Shown here in pieces: positions 6,522 through 6,870 of a DNA stretch of 6,870 bases. Position 1 is the stretch's first letter; each line of letters opens with the position of its first letter. The notes beneath the pieces were generated by a model. The model searched no databases and was not told the DNA's origin. It saw only the letters and a program-made list of their open reading frames with translations. The translations under genes and the position numbers were made by a program. Source of the DNA: JAFAVZ01 sp036009105 (GTDB lineage Bacteria; Acidobacteriota; Thermoanaerobaculia; Gp7-AA8); NCBI GenBank assembly GCA_036009105.1, contig DASYMJ010000105.1, positions 1 through 6,870 of the forward strand, in the 5' to 3' direction.

Positions 6522-6870
6522 TCAGGGCGATCTCCACCACTGCACGAGCGGCGCGGTGTCGCGCGGCACATGGAAGCCGCGGTTGATCTCCTCGCGCTGC
6601 TGATTGGTCAGCATCCAGCTCAGCGGCTCCTGGTTCGGGAACTCGAACACGAACGTGGCGAACCGGCCGGGCGGAAACATGCGGCCGAGCTGCTCGACCT
6701 CTTCATCGTTGCGGTAGATCGGCATGCGCAGGCCGGCGTTGATCGCGGCGATCAACGGCACCGCCACCTCGCCGAGGTGGTCGGTGAGCCAGGAGTCGCC
6801 GGGCTCTTCCAGCCTGACGAGCTTGGGATGCAGCAACTGGTCGCGGATCTGGATCAGTACCACGCCCGAG
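6522..6870 (-). CDS. C-terminal part of an unidentified protein, cut by window end
   Basis: The frame is open from the right window edge to a TGA at 6522-6524, giving about 115 residues. A GTG at 6863-6861 exists, but open codons continue beyond it to the edge, so the true start probably lies outside. The visible part begins VVLIQIRDQLLHP, passes through LGEVAVPLIAAINAG and FATFVFEF, and ends PLSWMLTNQQREEI...QWWRSP. No signal, clear membrane segment or cysteine is present. The order of a strand ending in IQIRD, an LGEVAVPL helix and PLSWMLT near the end weakly recalls the C-termini of large patatin-like phospholipase proteins. That is a faint memory-based resemblance, not an assignment. The gene converges on the TIR-WD40 gene with only 7 bases between the stops and no visible terminator. 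Confidence 0.7.
   Translation of the reverse strand, partial: SGVVLIQIRDQLLHPKLVRLEEPGDSWLTDHLGEVAVPLIAAINAGLRMPIYRNDEEVEQLGRMFPPGRFATFVFEFPNQEPLSWMLTNQQREEINRGFHVPRDTAPLVQWWRSP

Noticed and set aside
5620..6603. Plus-strand 327-codon frame running through the end of the TIR-WD40 gene
   Set aside because: The product is Arg/Gly/Pro/Ala-rich, out of frame with intact WD40 repeats, and has no recognisable domain.

Overview
This is a GC-rich bacterial chromosome segment with GC-rich third codon positions and short intergenic gaps. I suspect a free-living soil-type lineage outside the Alphaproteobacteria, for example Acidobacteriota. That guess rests on general gene style and on an interspersed-repeat-like sequence at the left edge; there is no rRNA or other decisive marker. 

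Layout: positions 1-172 are non-coding and hold a repeat-like tract and a small inverted repeat. An unrecognised 87-residue ORF follows (173-436, +). A good sigma70-like promoter (498-526) precedes a complete tRNA-His(GTG) gene with encoded CCA (538-614). An AT-rich, nearly perfect inverted repeat (629-707) separates the tRNA from hisS (706-2154). Then come a histidine ammonia-lyase gene, hutH (2151-3842), and an 891-residue TIR / transmembrane / 14-blade WD40 protein (3839-6514). A convergent gene enters from the right edge on the minus strand (stop at 6522) and is cut by the window end. 

hisS, hutH and the TIR-WD40 gene are joined by 4-base stop/start overlaps (ATGA, then GTGA), so they are very probably one translationally coupled transcript, perhaps starting at the tRNA promoter. 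The first three genes all concern histidine: the tRNA, its charging enzyme, and the enzyme that deaminates free histidine to urocanate. The fourth is a membrane-anchored, receptor-like TIR protein of the sort linked to NAD+ cleavage and conflict signalling. Its place in this operon is unexplained. 

Two observations stand out. First, the tRNA-His lacks the usual bacterial G-1:C73 identity pair. It has A73 (and T at -1) and sits beside a HisRS of the eukaryote-like/alphaproteobacterial type, so a non-standard histidine identity rule and its matching enzyme are encoded side by side. Second, the histidine genes are coupled to a putative TIR effector whose predicted sensor is a double seven-bladed propeller.
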